Source of the DNA: Candidatus Helarchaeota archaeon
GTDB taxonomy: Archaea; Asgardarchaeota; Lokiarchaeia; Helarchaeales; JABXJV01
Reading direction: 5' to 3'
Length of the DNA stretch: 24,398 nucleotides
NCBI GenBank assembly: GCA_013375355.1
Contig: JABXJV010000396.1
Coordinates: forward strand, 1 to 24,398
Every line of letters starts with the position of its first letter. Position 1 is the first letter of the stretch. Made by a program: the position numbers and the translations under genes. Below are positions 15,470-22,774 of the stretch, piece by piece. The notes beneath the pieces were generated by a model. That model was not told the DNA's origin. It did no database searches and saw only the letters and a list, made by a program, of their open reading frames with translations.

Positions 15470-16777
15470 TTGCCAAAGAAATTTCAGACTGTAAAGGGAA
15501 TGCGTGATTTTTTACCTCTAGATTTTAAAAAATATCATTATATAATTCAAAAAGTTCGAGAATTGTTCCAAGTTTATAATTATCAAGAAATTAACATGCC
15601 TATTGTTGAAGATTTTGAACTAATCGCTGAAAAAGCAGGTGAAGAAATCAGAAAAACTATGTATGTATTTAAGGATAAAGCAGACAGGACTTTAGCATTA
15701 AGACCAGAGATGACGGCCTCCATTGCACGAACATATATATCAAATTTTATGAAAGCACAACCCAAACCTGTAAAATTGGGGTATATTGGGCAATGTTACC
15801 GCTATGATAATCCACAATTTGGTAGATATAGAGAGTTTTTTCAAGCAGGCTTTGAATTTATTGGTTCTTCTAATACGATTAGTGATGTAGAAATTATTAC
15901 TATTTGTTGCGATTTGATGAATAATTTGAATTTTGAAGATTTTTCAATAAAATTAGGACATGTTGGCATATTAAGTAATATTTTAAAGCAAGAAAATATT
16001 GAAGAACATCAGCAAAATAGAATATTTGGATTGATTGATAAAGGGGAAATGGAAGAAGTTTTTAATATATTAATAGAATTAAAAGTTTCCAAAAATTGTT
16101 CAATTATATTAGAAAAATTATTTGAATTAAAAGGTAGAAATTTATCAAATATAATTAAGCAAGCATCAAAATTATTATCTAACTATAGTGAATCAATGAA
16201 ATCTTTAGAGAATTTAAAAGAGTTAATAAAATTTGCTGAAATTTATGGTATATCTAAATATCTCGATCTAAATTTAGGATTTGCAAGGGGACTCGAATAT
16301 TATACAGGAATGATATTTGAGATTTTTATTCCCAAACTAGACATAGCAGTAGGTGGAGGAGGAAGATATGACCACTTAGTTGAAACATTTGGTGGAAATC
16401 CGACTAATGCCGTAGGTTGTGCTCTAGGAATAGATAGAATTTTATTAGCTATGGACCAAACCAAAATATTTTCAAATATTGTTTTAGGTCCTGATAAAAT
16501 TTTAATTATTCCTTTCAACGAAGAGATGTTACCAAAAGCTATAGAAATATCAAGAAAATTTCGGGAAAAAGGAAAATGTATTGAATTGGAGATAGTTAGA
16601 GATAGTTTAAAAAAAGCTCTGCAATATGCTGACTCTCAAAAATTTCGTTATGTAATTATCGTAGCCCCTAAAGAAGCTAAGGATAATAAATTTGGCATCC
16701 GTGATATGAAAAGTGGAGAACAAAAAACTGTATCATTTAAAGAAGCTTTAGAAATTTTAGAAAGAAGTAGTAGTTAA
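15470..16777 (+). CDS. hisS: Histidyl-tRNA synthetase
   Basis: This class II aminoacyl-tRNA synthetase charges tRNA-His. It has 435 residues, the normal length. The N-terminal GMRDFLP (10-16), LALRPEMTASIAR (75-87), motif 2 (YIGQCYRYDNPQFGRYREF, 105-123), the histidine-specific FARGLEYYTG (271-280) and motif 3 (GCALGIDRILLAM, 316-328) are all present. The last ~100 residues are the anticodon-binding domain (ILIIPFNEEMLPKAI onwards). The start is TTG at 15470, supported by GAGGCGATG just upstream. It follows the endonuclease gene closely, joining tRNA splicing and charging in one transcript. Confidence 0.96.
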   Translation: MPKKFQTVKGMRDFLPLDFKKYHYIIQKVRELFQVYNYQEINMPIVEDFELIAEKAGEEIRKTMYVFKDKADRTLALRPEMTASIARTYISNFMKAQPKPVKLGYIGQCYRYDNPQFGRYREFFQAGFEFIGSSNTISDVEIITICCDLMNNLNFEDFSIKLGHVGILSNILKQENIEEHQQNRIFGLIDKGEMEEVFNILIELKVSKNCSIILEKLFELKGRNLSNIIKQASKLLSNYSESMKSLENLKELIKFAEIYGISKYLDLNLGFARGLEYYTGMIFEIFIPKLDIAVGGGGRYDHLVETFGGNPTNAVGCALGIDRILLAMDQTKIFSNIVLGPDKILIIPFNEEMLPKAIEISRKFREKGKCIELEIVRDSLKKALQYADSQKFRYVIIVAPKEAKDNKFGIRDMKSGEQKTVSFKEALEILERSSS

Positions 16778-16781
16778 AACC

Positions 16782-17756
16782 TTACTGGTTTCCAGATTTA
16801 TCCAACGATGGAAAAGTTTTTTTAACTAAAAATGTCATATGCTGTATAACTTTTCCTGATAATTCCTTTCCTGGTATAGGATATAGCCTCCTTATTTCTC
16901 TTAATAGTCCTCCAAAATATCCTGTTAATAGATTTAATGTTATTATCAATGGAGAAAACCCAATAAATACGGGGATAATATTGATTGAATATAGAAATAA
17001 TTTTATATTTTGAAAAATTACTGCAATAAATAGTCCTCCTATGACTGATAATAATCCATTAATTACCCCTAATTTCCGATTACCAGCAATATACGCACCT
17101 AATAAACCAGGCCCAAAATATACTAGGAAGAAAAAAAGAAACACGACTCCCATTGCGATTACAGCGATTTGTTGTATGTCTAGAAATTCCCAAGGCTGCA
17201 TTCCATCGAATAAGTTAATAAAAACCGGAGCAAAAAATAAATTCTGTATTCCACCACCATAGGCAAAATTTATTCCCCAATCTAGAATTAATAAGGTTAT
17301 TATTACTGAAATACCACTTCCAATTAAGAACCCAATGAATAAAGATACGAAACTTCTCTCTGCAGTTTTTCCTTTTAGTATAATATCAATTTCCTTCGAG
17401 AATTTTTCTCTTGTTTTACCATATAATGAAGCATCTTCAATTTTTATTTCAGTTCTAAAGAGCCAATAAAACCTATCTAATATTTTATCTAAAATCCTTT
17501 TTAATAAATATCCATTATCCCGAAAATCCGCTATTATAACGCCTATGATAGGTGCATAAGGATGTTTCAAAATTATTAGTCTTTGATCTTTGACCAACTT
17601 CAATGATTGTAATGTTTCACCCATAGATTCAATTGCAAATGCGCATAAGGCAGTGATAAAACCAGAAAATAGGTGGGCATCGATATCGGTCTCAATCCAG
17701 TGCCTTTCAAAAACACAAACGCCGTTTTCTCTAAGAATGAACAGAGAGTTTAACAA
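16782..17756 (-). CDS. Longin/roadblock-like domain fused to a multi-helix membrane domain
   Basis: Residues 1-100 have the alternating pattern of small longin/roadblock-type domains: a first strand LNSLFILRENGVCVFERHW, the helix HLFSGFITALCAFAIESMGE, strands around LKLVKDQRLIILKH and IIGVIIADF, and a final helix LLKRILDKILDRF. Such domains are common in Asgard archaea and in eukaryotic trafficking proteins, and often pair with small GTPases. About four membrane helices follow (roughly 135-160, 203-231, 236-256, 262-290), with a glycine-rich GPGLLGAYIAGN loop and a basic cytosolic tail. The GTG at 17765 overlaps the AGGTGA that fits as Shine-Dalgarno for the TTG at 17756, so the latter is taken as start (324 residues). 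hisS converges with it, with four bases between the two stop codons. The domain call rests on pattern only. Confidence 0.75.
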   Translation of the reverse strand: MLNSLFILRENGVCVFERHWIETDIDAHLFSGFITALCAFAIESMGETLQSLKLVKDQRLIILKHPYAPIIGVIIADFRDNGYLLKRILDKILDRFYWLFRTEIKIEDASLYGKTREKFSKEIDIILKGKTAERSFVSLFIGFLIGSGISVIITLLILDWGINFAYGGGIQNLFFAPVFINLFDGMQPWEFLDIQQIAVIAMGVVFLFFFLVYFGPGLLGAYIAGNRKLGVINGLLSVIGGLFIAVIFQNIKLFLYSINIIPVFIGFSPLIITLNLLTGYFGGLLREIRRLYPIPGKELSGKVIQHMTFLVKKTFPSLDKSGNQ

Positions 17757-17844
17757 GAATTTCACCTAATGGTTAAGGAAATTAAAGATAGACCGAAAAA
17801 AATTCCTTTAACCTCAATGTTGTCATTGTAAGATATGTAATGCC

Positions 17845-17867
17845 CATATATATAATGGTATATATAG
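17845..17867 (-). promoter_or_regulatory. TATA-rich imperfect palindrome upstream of the longin-like gene
   Basis: CATATATATAATGGTATATATAG lies about 90-110 bases before the minus-strand start at 17756, between it and the end of the kelch gene. It can act as a TATA element and has weak dyad symmetry. Confidence 0.3.
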
Positions 17868-17896
17868 AGATTTTGAACATTATTCAATTCATTTTA

Positions 17897-19147
17897 TCAT
17901 GTATATTTCCACAAATCATTAAGATAACCATAGGAACTTCCAATATCAAGTCCCAATCCCCCGAAGAGCCAGAGATTATCATCCGAGTCCATCCAGGAGA
18001 CGCTACCATATCTTACCCCTGGGACGCTTACATTATCAGGTACACCCTTAATGCCATATATTCCTGACTGAACTAATGTGTCATTTCCTGACACCCACAT
18101 CCACCATCCACTTTTAATGTAGAATAACCAAAGATCATTAAGAGGACCCAGCATTAGAGCCGATTTAGCATGCCCATTTCCTCCAAAGAGCCAGAGATTG
18201 TCATCCGAGTCCATCCAGGAAATACTATAACGCCTCGCTCCGGGGACATTTCCTGCAGCGGGCACACCCTTAATGCCATATGTTCCTACCTGATGTCTTA
18301 TATTACTTCCTGAAACCCACATCCACCATCCACTTGTCATGTTAAATATCCAAAGGTCATTAAGCCAACCTAAAATCATATCTGTACTATTAAATCCAAA
18401 TCCTCCGAAGAGCCAGAGATTCCCGTCAGAATCTATCCAAGAGATGCTTTTATCCCTTGCTCCTGGCACATTCTCCATAGCAGAAACGCCCCTTGTGCCA
18501 TAAATTCCTGTTTGATTTCTTGTGTCATTTCCCGACACCCACATCCACCATCTATTAGTCATATTGAATATCCAAAGGTCATTAAGATAACCCAGAATGG
18601 TACCTGTATTATCAAATCCATATCCTCCAAAGAGCCAGAGATTGTCATCTGAGTCCGTCCAGGAGATACTACTAGCCCTTGCTCCGGGGACATTTCCTGC
18701 AGCAGGTACGCCCTTAATGCCGTAGATCCCACTCTGACTTATGGTATCATTTCCTGACACCCACATCCACCATCCACTCGTTGTATTAAACATCCATAGG
18801 TCATTAAGCCAGCCCTCGTTATTTGAACCGTCGCGTCCTTCTCCCCCAAAGAGCCAGAGATTGTTATTCGAGTCTGTCCAAGAAATACTAAAACGCCTAG
18901 CTCCAGGCAAATTTTCCGCAGCAGGCACACCCTTCATGTTGTAGCTCCCTGCCTGATCTATTATGTTATTTCCCGACATCCATGTCCACATTTCTTGAAT
19001 ATCTATGGTCGTTTTTTGTGATTTTTTAGCTAGTAATAACAAAATTTGATCTAATTCTCTTTGTTGAGGCATAATAATTATAGTGGTTATTCCAACTGCT
19101 CCAGCAATTAATGTAATTAAAATTATCGCTTTAAATTTTTTTTTCAA
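17897..19147 (-). CDS. Membrane-anchored kelch-type beta-propeller surface protein
   Basis: The 416-residue protein starts with a basic stretch and a hydrophobic helix (about 7-25), which serves as an uncleaved signal anchor. From residue 54 it consists of five tandem repeats of about 73 residues, each running WMWVSGNDT, a Q.G.YGIKGVPA segment, PGAR..SISW, DSDDNLWLFGG, then LNDLW.F. The double-Gly FGG and the distant Trp are the kelch signature, so it should fold as a beta-propeller outside the cell. Sequons such as NDT, NMT, NQT and NST recur and suggest N-glycosylation. Repeats remain highly similar at DNA level over 17900-18990, pointing to recent expansion. The start is a TTG with AAGGGAAT as the Shine-Dalgarno. 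Ligand unknown; adhesion or carbohydrate binding is a guess. Five blades is fewer than usual, so it may pair or be incomplete. Confidence 0.85.
   Translation of the reverse strand: MKKKFKAIILITLIAGAVGITTIIIMPQQRELDQILLLLAKKSQKTTIDIQEMWTWMSGNNIIDQAGSYNMKGVPAAENLPGARRFSISWTDSNNNLWLFGGEGRDGSNNEGWLNDLWMFNTTSGWWMWVSGNDTISQSGIYGIKGVPAAGNVPGARASSISWTDSDDNLWLFGGYGFDNTGTILGYLNDLWIFNMTNRWWMWVSGNDTRNQTGIYGTRGVSAMENVPGARDKSISWIDSDGNLWLFGGFGFNSTDMILGWLNDLWIFNMTSGWWMWVSGSNIRHQVGTYGIKGVPAAGNVPGARRYSISWMDSDDNLWLFGGNGHAKSALMLGPLNDLWLFYIKSGWWMWVSGNDTLVQSGIYGIKGVPDNVSVPGVRYGSVSWMDSDDNLWLFGGLGLDIGSSYGYLNDLWKYT
17900..18991 (-). repeat. Five tandem ~219-bp coding repeats (kelch units)
   Basis: The five protein repeats are mirrored in DNA. 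On the + strand, phrases such as CCAAAGAGCCAGAGATT, CACATCCACCATC and GGTCATTAAG recur at a spacing of about 215-220 bases. All copies are in frame. Confidence 0.8.
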
Positions 19148-19532
19148 TTACATTCCCTTTTTTATTTTTATGGTATAAATGTGATAAAATGTTAATATAC
19201 ATGAATTAATAAAGGTTATGTCTTATCAAATTTCTGTAGTTTTTATAAATTATTAATCTTACATTTGTTATTTTGAGTTTTGAATATAATTTAATTTCTT
19301 ATTGATATATTAGCAGAAAATCTGGAATGTACCAACCAATAATTCTGGTAGGTTTAAATTTGAAGATTTTTTTCCTTAAATAAAAATTGAATGATAAAAT
19401 GATTGGTTTTTATGGATTCTATAGACATTTAGTAAAAAAATTCAACCCAAAATGAGTTATTAAATAACCAATCGTGCCCCCTACAGTAAAAACATTTGAC
19501 ATGTTTACACCATTTCCATTAATTGATAATTT
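19148..19532. other. Intergenic region between kelch and STAS-like genes
   Basis: The only coding-like signal is a 27-residue minus-strand frame at 19419-19502. An 8-bp inverted repeat (GATTGGTT 19401-19408, AACCAATC 19466-19473) brackets part of it. Otherwise nothing is recognised. Confidence 0.5.
19419..19502 (-). CDS. Possible 27-residue hydrophobic peptide or gene remnant
   Basis: From an ATG at 19502, preceded by GGTG, the frame reads MSNVFTVGGTIGYLITHFGL and ends seven residues later at TAG. The composition is that of a membrane helix start rather than random AT-rich sequence. It lies 30 bases behind the STAS-like gene on the same strand. It could be a microprotein or the front of a broken membrane-protein gene. 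Confidence 0.25.
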   Translation of the reverse strand: MSNVFTVGGTIGYLITHFGLNFFTKCL

Positions 19533-19908
19533 TTATTCACTTTTAATAAATTTTAGAGCATCTTCAAAAGTGTAAAAAACTCTTAAGTCAAATCCTCTAT
19601 TTTGAGCATAGGTCTCCCAGAATTCCGCAAATTCTTTAATATCTTGGTTTGCTATTGACACTATTTTAAAGGTTTTTATTACATCTGGAAGTTGTTGATA
19701 ATAAAATTGTACCAATTCGGCCGTCCTGAGGATAGAAGTTACTCCTGGAGTATATATTATTTCTAAATCATCAATTATAACCTTTTTAATTCCATTTTTA
19801 ATAATTTCTTTAGCTAATTGTTCATCCATAAACATATGATCTTGTAAATTCTCTATAACCCCTATAATTTTGATCAGAAGATACCCATCTGCTTTTTTTT
19901 ACGGACAT
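19533..19908 (-). CDS. STAS/SpoIIAA-like protein interrupted by a one-base frameshift in a poly-A tract
   Basis: An uninterrupted frame runs from an ATG at 19835 (100 residues), but the same frame continues upstream with convincing protein (ADGYLLIKIIGVIENLQDH) until a TAA formed inside a run of eight A (T on the + strand, 19893-19900). An ATG at 19908 reads MSVKK into that run in another frame; if the run had seven A, the two parts would join into a protein of about 125 residues. The combined product resembles SpoIIAA/STAS-like proteins: an N-terminal beta-hairpin, KKVIIDDLEIIYTPG as the core strand, and EFAEFWETYAQNRGFDLRVF with FEDALKFI at the end. It follows the GNAT gene by 25 bases, so they are probably co-transcribed. 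Either the gene is newly broken, decoded by slippage, or the base is an assembly error. Confidence 0.65.
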
Positions 19909-19933
19909 TTTTAAATCCAATAGAAAACTTCCA

Positions 19934-20461
19934 TCATTTATTTAAAATTTTTTCAAAACAAAAATAACATTGAAGTCCTTTAGGTTTAAATGAAAAATAT
20001 ACTTCACCCATTTTCTCAAAACCCTTTCTCTTATAAAACTCCAATGCAGTTTTATTCTCAGAAAAGGCATCTAAACGAATACTATTATATCTATTTTTAA
20101 TAGCAAAATTTTCACAGAAATTATAAATTATTTTTCCATAAACTTTTTTTTGAAAGTCGGGATGTATAGCTAGGGCATGAATTGCAAGACATTTACCTTT
20201 AATATTTTTCCATTTTATTGAAACCCATTCAGGAGCTTGTTTTTCATTTAATGCAACAGCTCCTATTATTTTTTCTTCTATTAATAATAAATAAAATTCC
20301 TTATTTTTTATCCATTTAAGAAAATATTCTCTATTGGGGTATATGTCATCCCATTGAGCTAACCCCTTCTCATTTAAATCTTTTATACAATCTTGATACA
20401 TATCATCTATCGAATTGAGATGTTTTTCAGTAGCTAGAACTATTTTAATTTTTGATTGCAT
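19934..20461 (-). CDS. GNAT-family N-acetyltransferase
   Basis: The 175-residue protein transfers an acetyl group from acetyl-CoA. The GNAT core is visible: LLLIEEKIIGAVAL (beta 2-3), LAIHALAIHPDFQKKVYGKIIYNF (beta 4 and the CoA-pyrophosphate loop, residues 92-115) and RLDAFSENKTALEFYKRKGF (motif B). In the Q/R-x-x-G-x-G/A motif the first Gly is Val (QKKVYG), a mild departure. The substrate is unknown. It starts with ATG, diverges from the VapBC operon and leads a likely two-gene unit with the STAS-like gene. Confidence 0.87.
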   Translation of the reverse strand: MQSKIKIVLATEKHLNSIDDMYQDCIKDLNEKGLAQWDDIYPNREYFLKWIKNKEFYLLLIEEKIIGAVALNEKQAPEWVSIKWKNIKGKCLAIHALAIHPDFQKKVYGKIIYNFCENFAIKNRYNSIRLDAFSENKTALEFYKRKGFEKMGEVYFSFKPKGLQCYFCFEKILNK

Positions 20462-20577
20462 TAATTATCAATATTAAATCTTCTATATTTTTTATTTATA
20501 ATTTCTAAGTAAAACAATAATTTACTATACAAAAATATTAAATAATTAGCATTTTATTTTTTTAATTAGTGAATAAG

Positions 20578-20817
20578 ATGACTACTAGAAATATTGTAAA
20601 GATAACAAATCGTGGAATGATTAGCATCCCAGCCGTGTTTAGAAAAAAGTATAATCTAGAAGATGGAAAGTTTGTGATGGTTATAGAAGATGAAGGTACA
20701 TTAAGATTAATTCCTATTAAAAGCACAAAAGAACTTCAAGAAAACGGACCTTCTGTTGAAGATGTATTAAAAGTAATAAAAGAATCTCGAAAAGAAGATT
20801 TGGAGTTAGAAAAATAG
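20578..20817 (+). CDS. vapB: AbrB/SpoVT-type antitoxin, VapB-like
   Basis: The 79-residue protein has an N-terminal swapped-hairpin AbrB DNA-binding domain (VKITNRGMISIPAVFRKKYNLEDGKFVMV, then TLRLIPI) and a charged C-terminal tail (about 50-79) that would wrap the toxin. It should repress its own operon and neutralise the PIN toxin that starts directly after its stop codon. A GTG at 20569 would add three residues; the AGTGA there suits a Shine-Dalgarno for the ATG at 20578, which is preferred. Confidence 0.88.
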   Translation: MTTRNIVKITNRGMISIPAVFRKKYNLEDGKFVMVIEDEGTLRLIPIKSTKELQENGPSVEDVLKVIKESRKEDLELEK

Positions 20818-21228
20818 ATGTCAAATGATATTTGTCTGGATTCAGGTCCCATCACTCTATTTTATTCAAAAACCCCTCCAAATAAAATTTCTGAATTGAT
20901 GAAAGATATCAAAAATAAAAAATTTAAAGCATTTATAGTTTGGCCAATCATTATCGAGGTTTTTAAACATCTTTTCATTTTGAAGGGAAAAATCCATGCA
21001 GAACATACCATAACATCTTTTATTAATAATTATCCTGTTGTTCTCGTCGACTTAGATGAATCATTAATGCTGAAGGCAGGAGCTTTAAAATGTCAATTCA
21101 GAACAAAATTATCTTATAATGATTGTATAACGATCGCTTATTCTTTAAATAAAAAATTAATTTTACACACCACAGAAAAAGATATACCTAAAATCCCTAA
21201 TATTTCAGTTAAAAAGTATAGATTCTAA
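20818..21228 (+). CDS. vapC: PIN-domain toxin, VapC-like ribonuclease
   Basis: The 136-residue PIN-domain protein is expected to cleave RNA when freed from its antitoxin. The acidic metal-binding residues are visible: Asp8 (CLDSGP), Glu47 (IIIEVFKH), Asp102 (LSYNDCITIAYS) and Glu120/Asp122 near HTTEKDIPKI. Its ATG directly follows the antitoxin's TAG with no space, the usual toxin-antitoxin coupling. The tRNA-Arg gene follows 57 bases later; tRNAs are common VapC targets and integration sites, but no evidence of either is seen here. Confidence 0.88.
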   Translation: MSNDICLDSGPITLFYSKTPPNKISELMKDIKNKKFKAFIVWPIIIEVFKHLFILKGKIHAEHTITSFINNYPVVLVDLDESLMLKAGALKCQFRTKLSYNDCITIAYSLNKKLILHTTEKDIPKIPNISVKKYRF

Positions 21229-21285
21229 TCTTACATTATATAAAAATTTTAATAATTCTTTTTATAATAACAATTTAGAAGATAA

Positions 21286-21394
21286 GGACCCGTAGCCTAG
21301 CAATATAAAAGGTTTGTCCCTTGATAACTAGAATGGATAAGGCACAAGCCTCCTAAGTTTGGATTCCTGGGTTCAAATCCCAGCGGGTCCGCCA
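21286..21394 (+). tRNA. tRNA-Arg (anticodon CCT) with a D-loop intron
   Basis: The acceptor stem GGACCCG (21286-21292) pairs fully with CGGGTCC (21384-21390), followed by discriminator G and an encoded CCA (21392-21394). The D stem is GCCT (21295-21298) with AGGC (21340-21343). The anticodon stem is CAAGC/GTTTG around the loop CTCCTAA, with anticodon CCT at 21352-21354 (reads AGG). The variable loop has five bases, and the T arm is CTGGG-TTCAAAT-CCCAG. The D loop is about 31 bases too long. Removing 21303-21333 leaves AGCATGGATA as a normal D loop and a mature length of 75 plus CCA. Confidence 0.93.
21303..21333 (+). other. tRNA intron at a non-canonical D-loop position (about 17/17a)
   Basis: A relaxed bulge-helix-bulge can be drawn: CTAG (21297-21300) pairs with CTAG (21328-21331), flanked by three-base bulges CAA (21301-21303) and AAT (21332-21334). 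Cutting after the second base of each bulge gives a 31-base intron. Inside, AAGG (21309-21312) pairs with CCTT (21319-21322) as a small hairpin. The exact borders are inferred. Confidence 0.7.
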
Positions 21395-21402
21395 TTATAA
21401 AC

Positions 21403-22095
21403 TTATTTTTTTTCTAATATATCCACTTTATCTTCATAACCTATTATGACGATATCTGTTATATTTACAAATAAACCATTCTCAACAACACCCGGAATGA
21501 CATTTAATTCTTTTTCCAGAGATTCAGGATCTTTAATTTTAGAAAAACGAGCGTCTATAATGAAATTACCGTTATCGGTTACTACAGGTCCTAATTTTTT
21601 TGCTGCCATTCGTAATTGAATCTCTGTAGTAAGTTCTTTTATCCTATTTGATACCGTTTTAAGTGCGATAGGGATAACCTCTATTGGTAAAGCTGCTTTT
21701 TCTCCAAGAAATTTTACCTTTTTTGATTCATCGGCAATAATTATTAATTTCTTGGCAGCTGAATCAATTATTTTTTCTTGGGTTAATGCAGCACCTCCTC
21801 CTTTTATTAGATTAAAATTAGGATCTACTTCATCAGTTCCATCAATGGCTATATCCAGAACGGGATGCTCATTCAAAGTAGTTATTGGAATATAATATTC
21901 AGTTAATAACATAGCAGATTGATATGACGTGGGTACTGCCATAATTTTTATTCCGGTAGTTTGAATTTTTTCTCCTAAACAATGGATTGCATGAGTTATG
22001 GTAGAGCCCGATCCGATACCAACAATTTGATTATCTTTAATATATTCAACAGCGGCTCTTGCAGCTGTCAATTTACATTTTTCTTTATTGACCAA
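21403..22095 (-). CDS. rpiA: Ribose-5-phosphate isomerase A
   Basis: It interconverts ribose 5-phosphate and ribulose 5-phosphate in pentose metabolism. At 230 residues it has normal family length. Signature parts are VGIGSGSTITHAI (25-37, phosphate loop), DIAIDGTDEVDP (81-92) and LIKGGGAALTQEKII (96-110), which carry the catalytic Lys98 and Glu107 and the conserved Asp residues. The C-terminus (LNVIPGVVENGLFV) is also typical. The start is TTG at 22095, supported by GAGGGCT upstream. It is cytoplasmic and transcribed singly, and ends a few bases beyond the 3' end of the tRNA gene on the opposite strand. Confidence 0.96.
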   Translation of the reverse strand: MVNKEKCKLTAARAAVEYIKDNQIVGIGSGSTITHAIHCLGEKIQTTGIKIMAVPTSYQSAMLLTEYYIPITTLNEHPVLDIAIDGTDEVDPNFNLIKGGGAALTQEKIIDSAAKKLIIIADESKKVKFLGEKAALPIEVIPIALKTVSNRIKELTTEIQLRMAAKKLGPVVTDNGNFIIDARFSKIKDPESLEKELNVIPGVVENGLFVNITDIVIIGYEDKVDILEKK

Positions 22096-22217
22096 AATTA
22101 GCCCTCAATTAATTCAATTATTTTTATCTTTTTCAACATGATAGAAAACAGTTAAAATAATTTCTCCATATTTACATTATAAAATATTTTTACATTTTGA
22201 AAGGATGAAATCGAATT

Positions 22218-22646
22218 TTGAATGGACCTAAAGATTCAAACGATGAAGAAACGGAACTTCCTGAAGAAGAAGACATAGATGAAGAGGAAGAAGATGAAGA
22301 ATTGGGAGAAGAAGAAGAGGAAGAGGAAGAAAGGCTAAAAAAAGATGAAATAAAAGTAGATGGAATAGGTTTTTTTAGTTTTTTAGTTTTTGTCCTAGTT
22401 GTATTTTTTCTATTAATCTCGTTTTGGCAAGCAACTTACCCCTTTATTCCAGTTACTGCCTATAATATTTTTGGGTCGAATATTGGTTATAATGTGGTAT
22501 TGTATGATAAATTGGCTTTTTATATACTTTATGGGGTAGGTTTTGGGTGTTTATTAATTGGGTTATGGCGATATAAGTACGAATATTGGCTAATTATTCT
22601 TGTTGCTATCCTTGGAACAATGGTGTTTTTTATGTTCTTTTATTAA
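22218..22646 (+). CDS. Membrane protein with a polyacidic N-terminal tail
   Basis: The 142-residue protein opens with about 40 residues made almost wholly of Glu and Asp (net charge strongly negative), then KKDEIKVDG and three hydrophobic segments (about 50-70, 98-118, 123-141) separated by an outside loop rich in Tyr and Asn. No family is recognised. The acidic tail could bind basic proteins or cations at the membrane. The start is TTG with an AAAGGATGA Shine-Dalgarno about 10 bases upstream. The next gene, a surface glycoprotein, has its own promoter. Confidence 0.75.
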   Translation: MNGPKDSNDEETELPEEEDIDEEEEDEELGEEEEEEEERLKKDEIKVDGIGFFSFLVFVLVVFFLLISFWQATYPFIPVTAYNIFGSNIGYNVVLYDKLAFYILYGVGFGCLLIGLWRYKYEYWLIILVAILGTMVFFMFFY

Positions 22647-22710
22647 AAGAAAGACTAGATAATCAAAGAAAATTTAATTCAATAAATAGTGAACATTTTT
22701 ATATTACATA

Positions 22711-22723
22711 AATTATATAATAA
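22711..22723 (+). promoter_or_regulatory. Candidate TATA box of the surface glycoprotein gene
   Basis: AATTATATAATAA lies about 55 bases ahead of the TTG start. A start site about 25 bases downstream would fall in the centre of the palindrome that follows. Confidence 0.45.
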
Positions 22724-22728
22724 ACACT

Positions 22729-22761
22729 CTCCTTTAATGTTTTAAAACATTAAAAAAGGAG
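22729..22761. promoter_or_regulatory. Perfect 22-bp palindrome flanked by CTCC/GGAG, overlapping promoter and Shine-Dalgarno
   Basis: Positions 22733-22754 form a perfect palindrome of two 11-base arms (TTTAATGTTTT and its complement). CTCC (22729-22732) to the left pairs with GGAG (22758-22761) to the right after a three-base bulge. As DNA it can be an operator at the transcription start; as RNA, if included in the leader, it would hide the GGAG Shine-Dalgarno. Confidence 0.55.
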
Positions 22762-22774
22762 TGGAAGGATTAAC

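Noticed and set aside
17900..18991. Regularly spaced DNA repeats that could suggest a CRISPR-like or satellite array
   Set aside because: The units are ~219 bp, in frame and encode kelch motifs; there are no short identical repeats with unique spacers.
20818..21394. Integration site at the tRNA-Arg gene
   Set aside because: No integrase, no duplicated tRNA 3' end and no att-like repeat were seen nearby; the VapBC pair alone does not show an island.
21286..21394. Split or permuted tRNA gene
   Set aside because: All stems occur in normal 5'-to-3' order in one locus; a simple D-loop intron explains the extra length.
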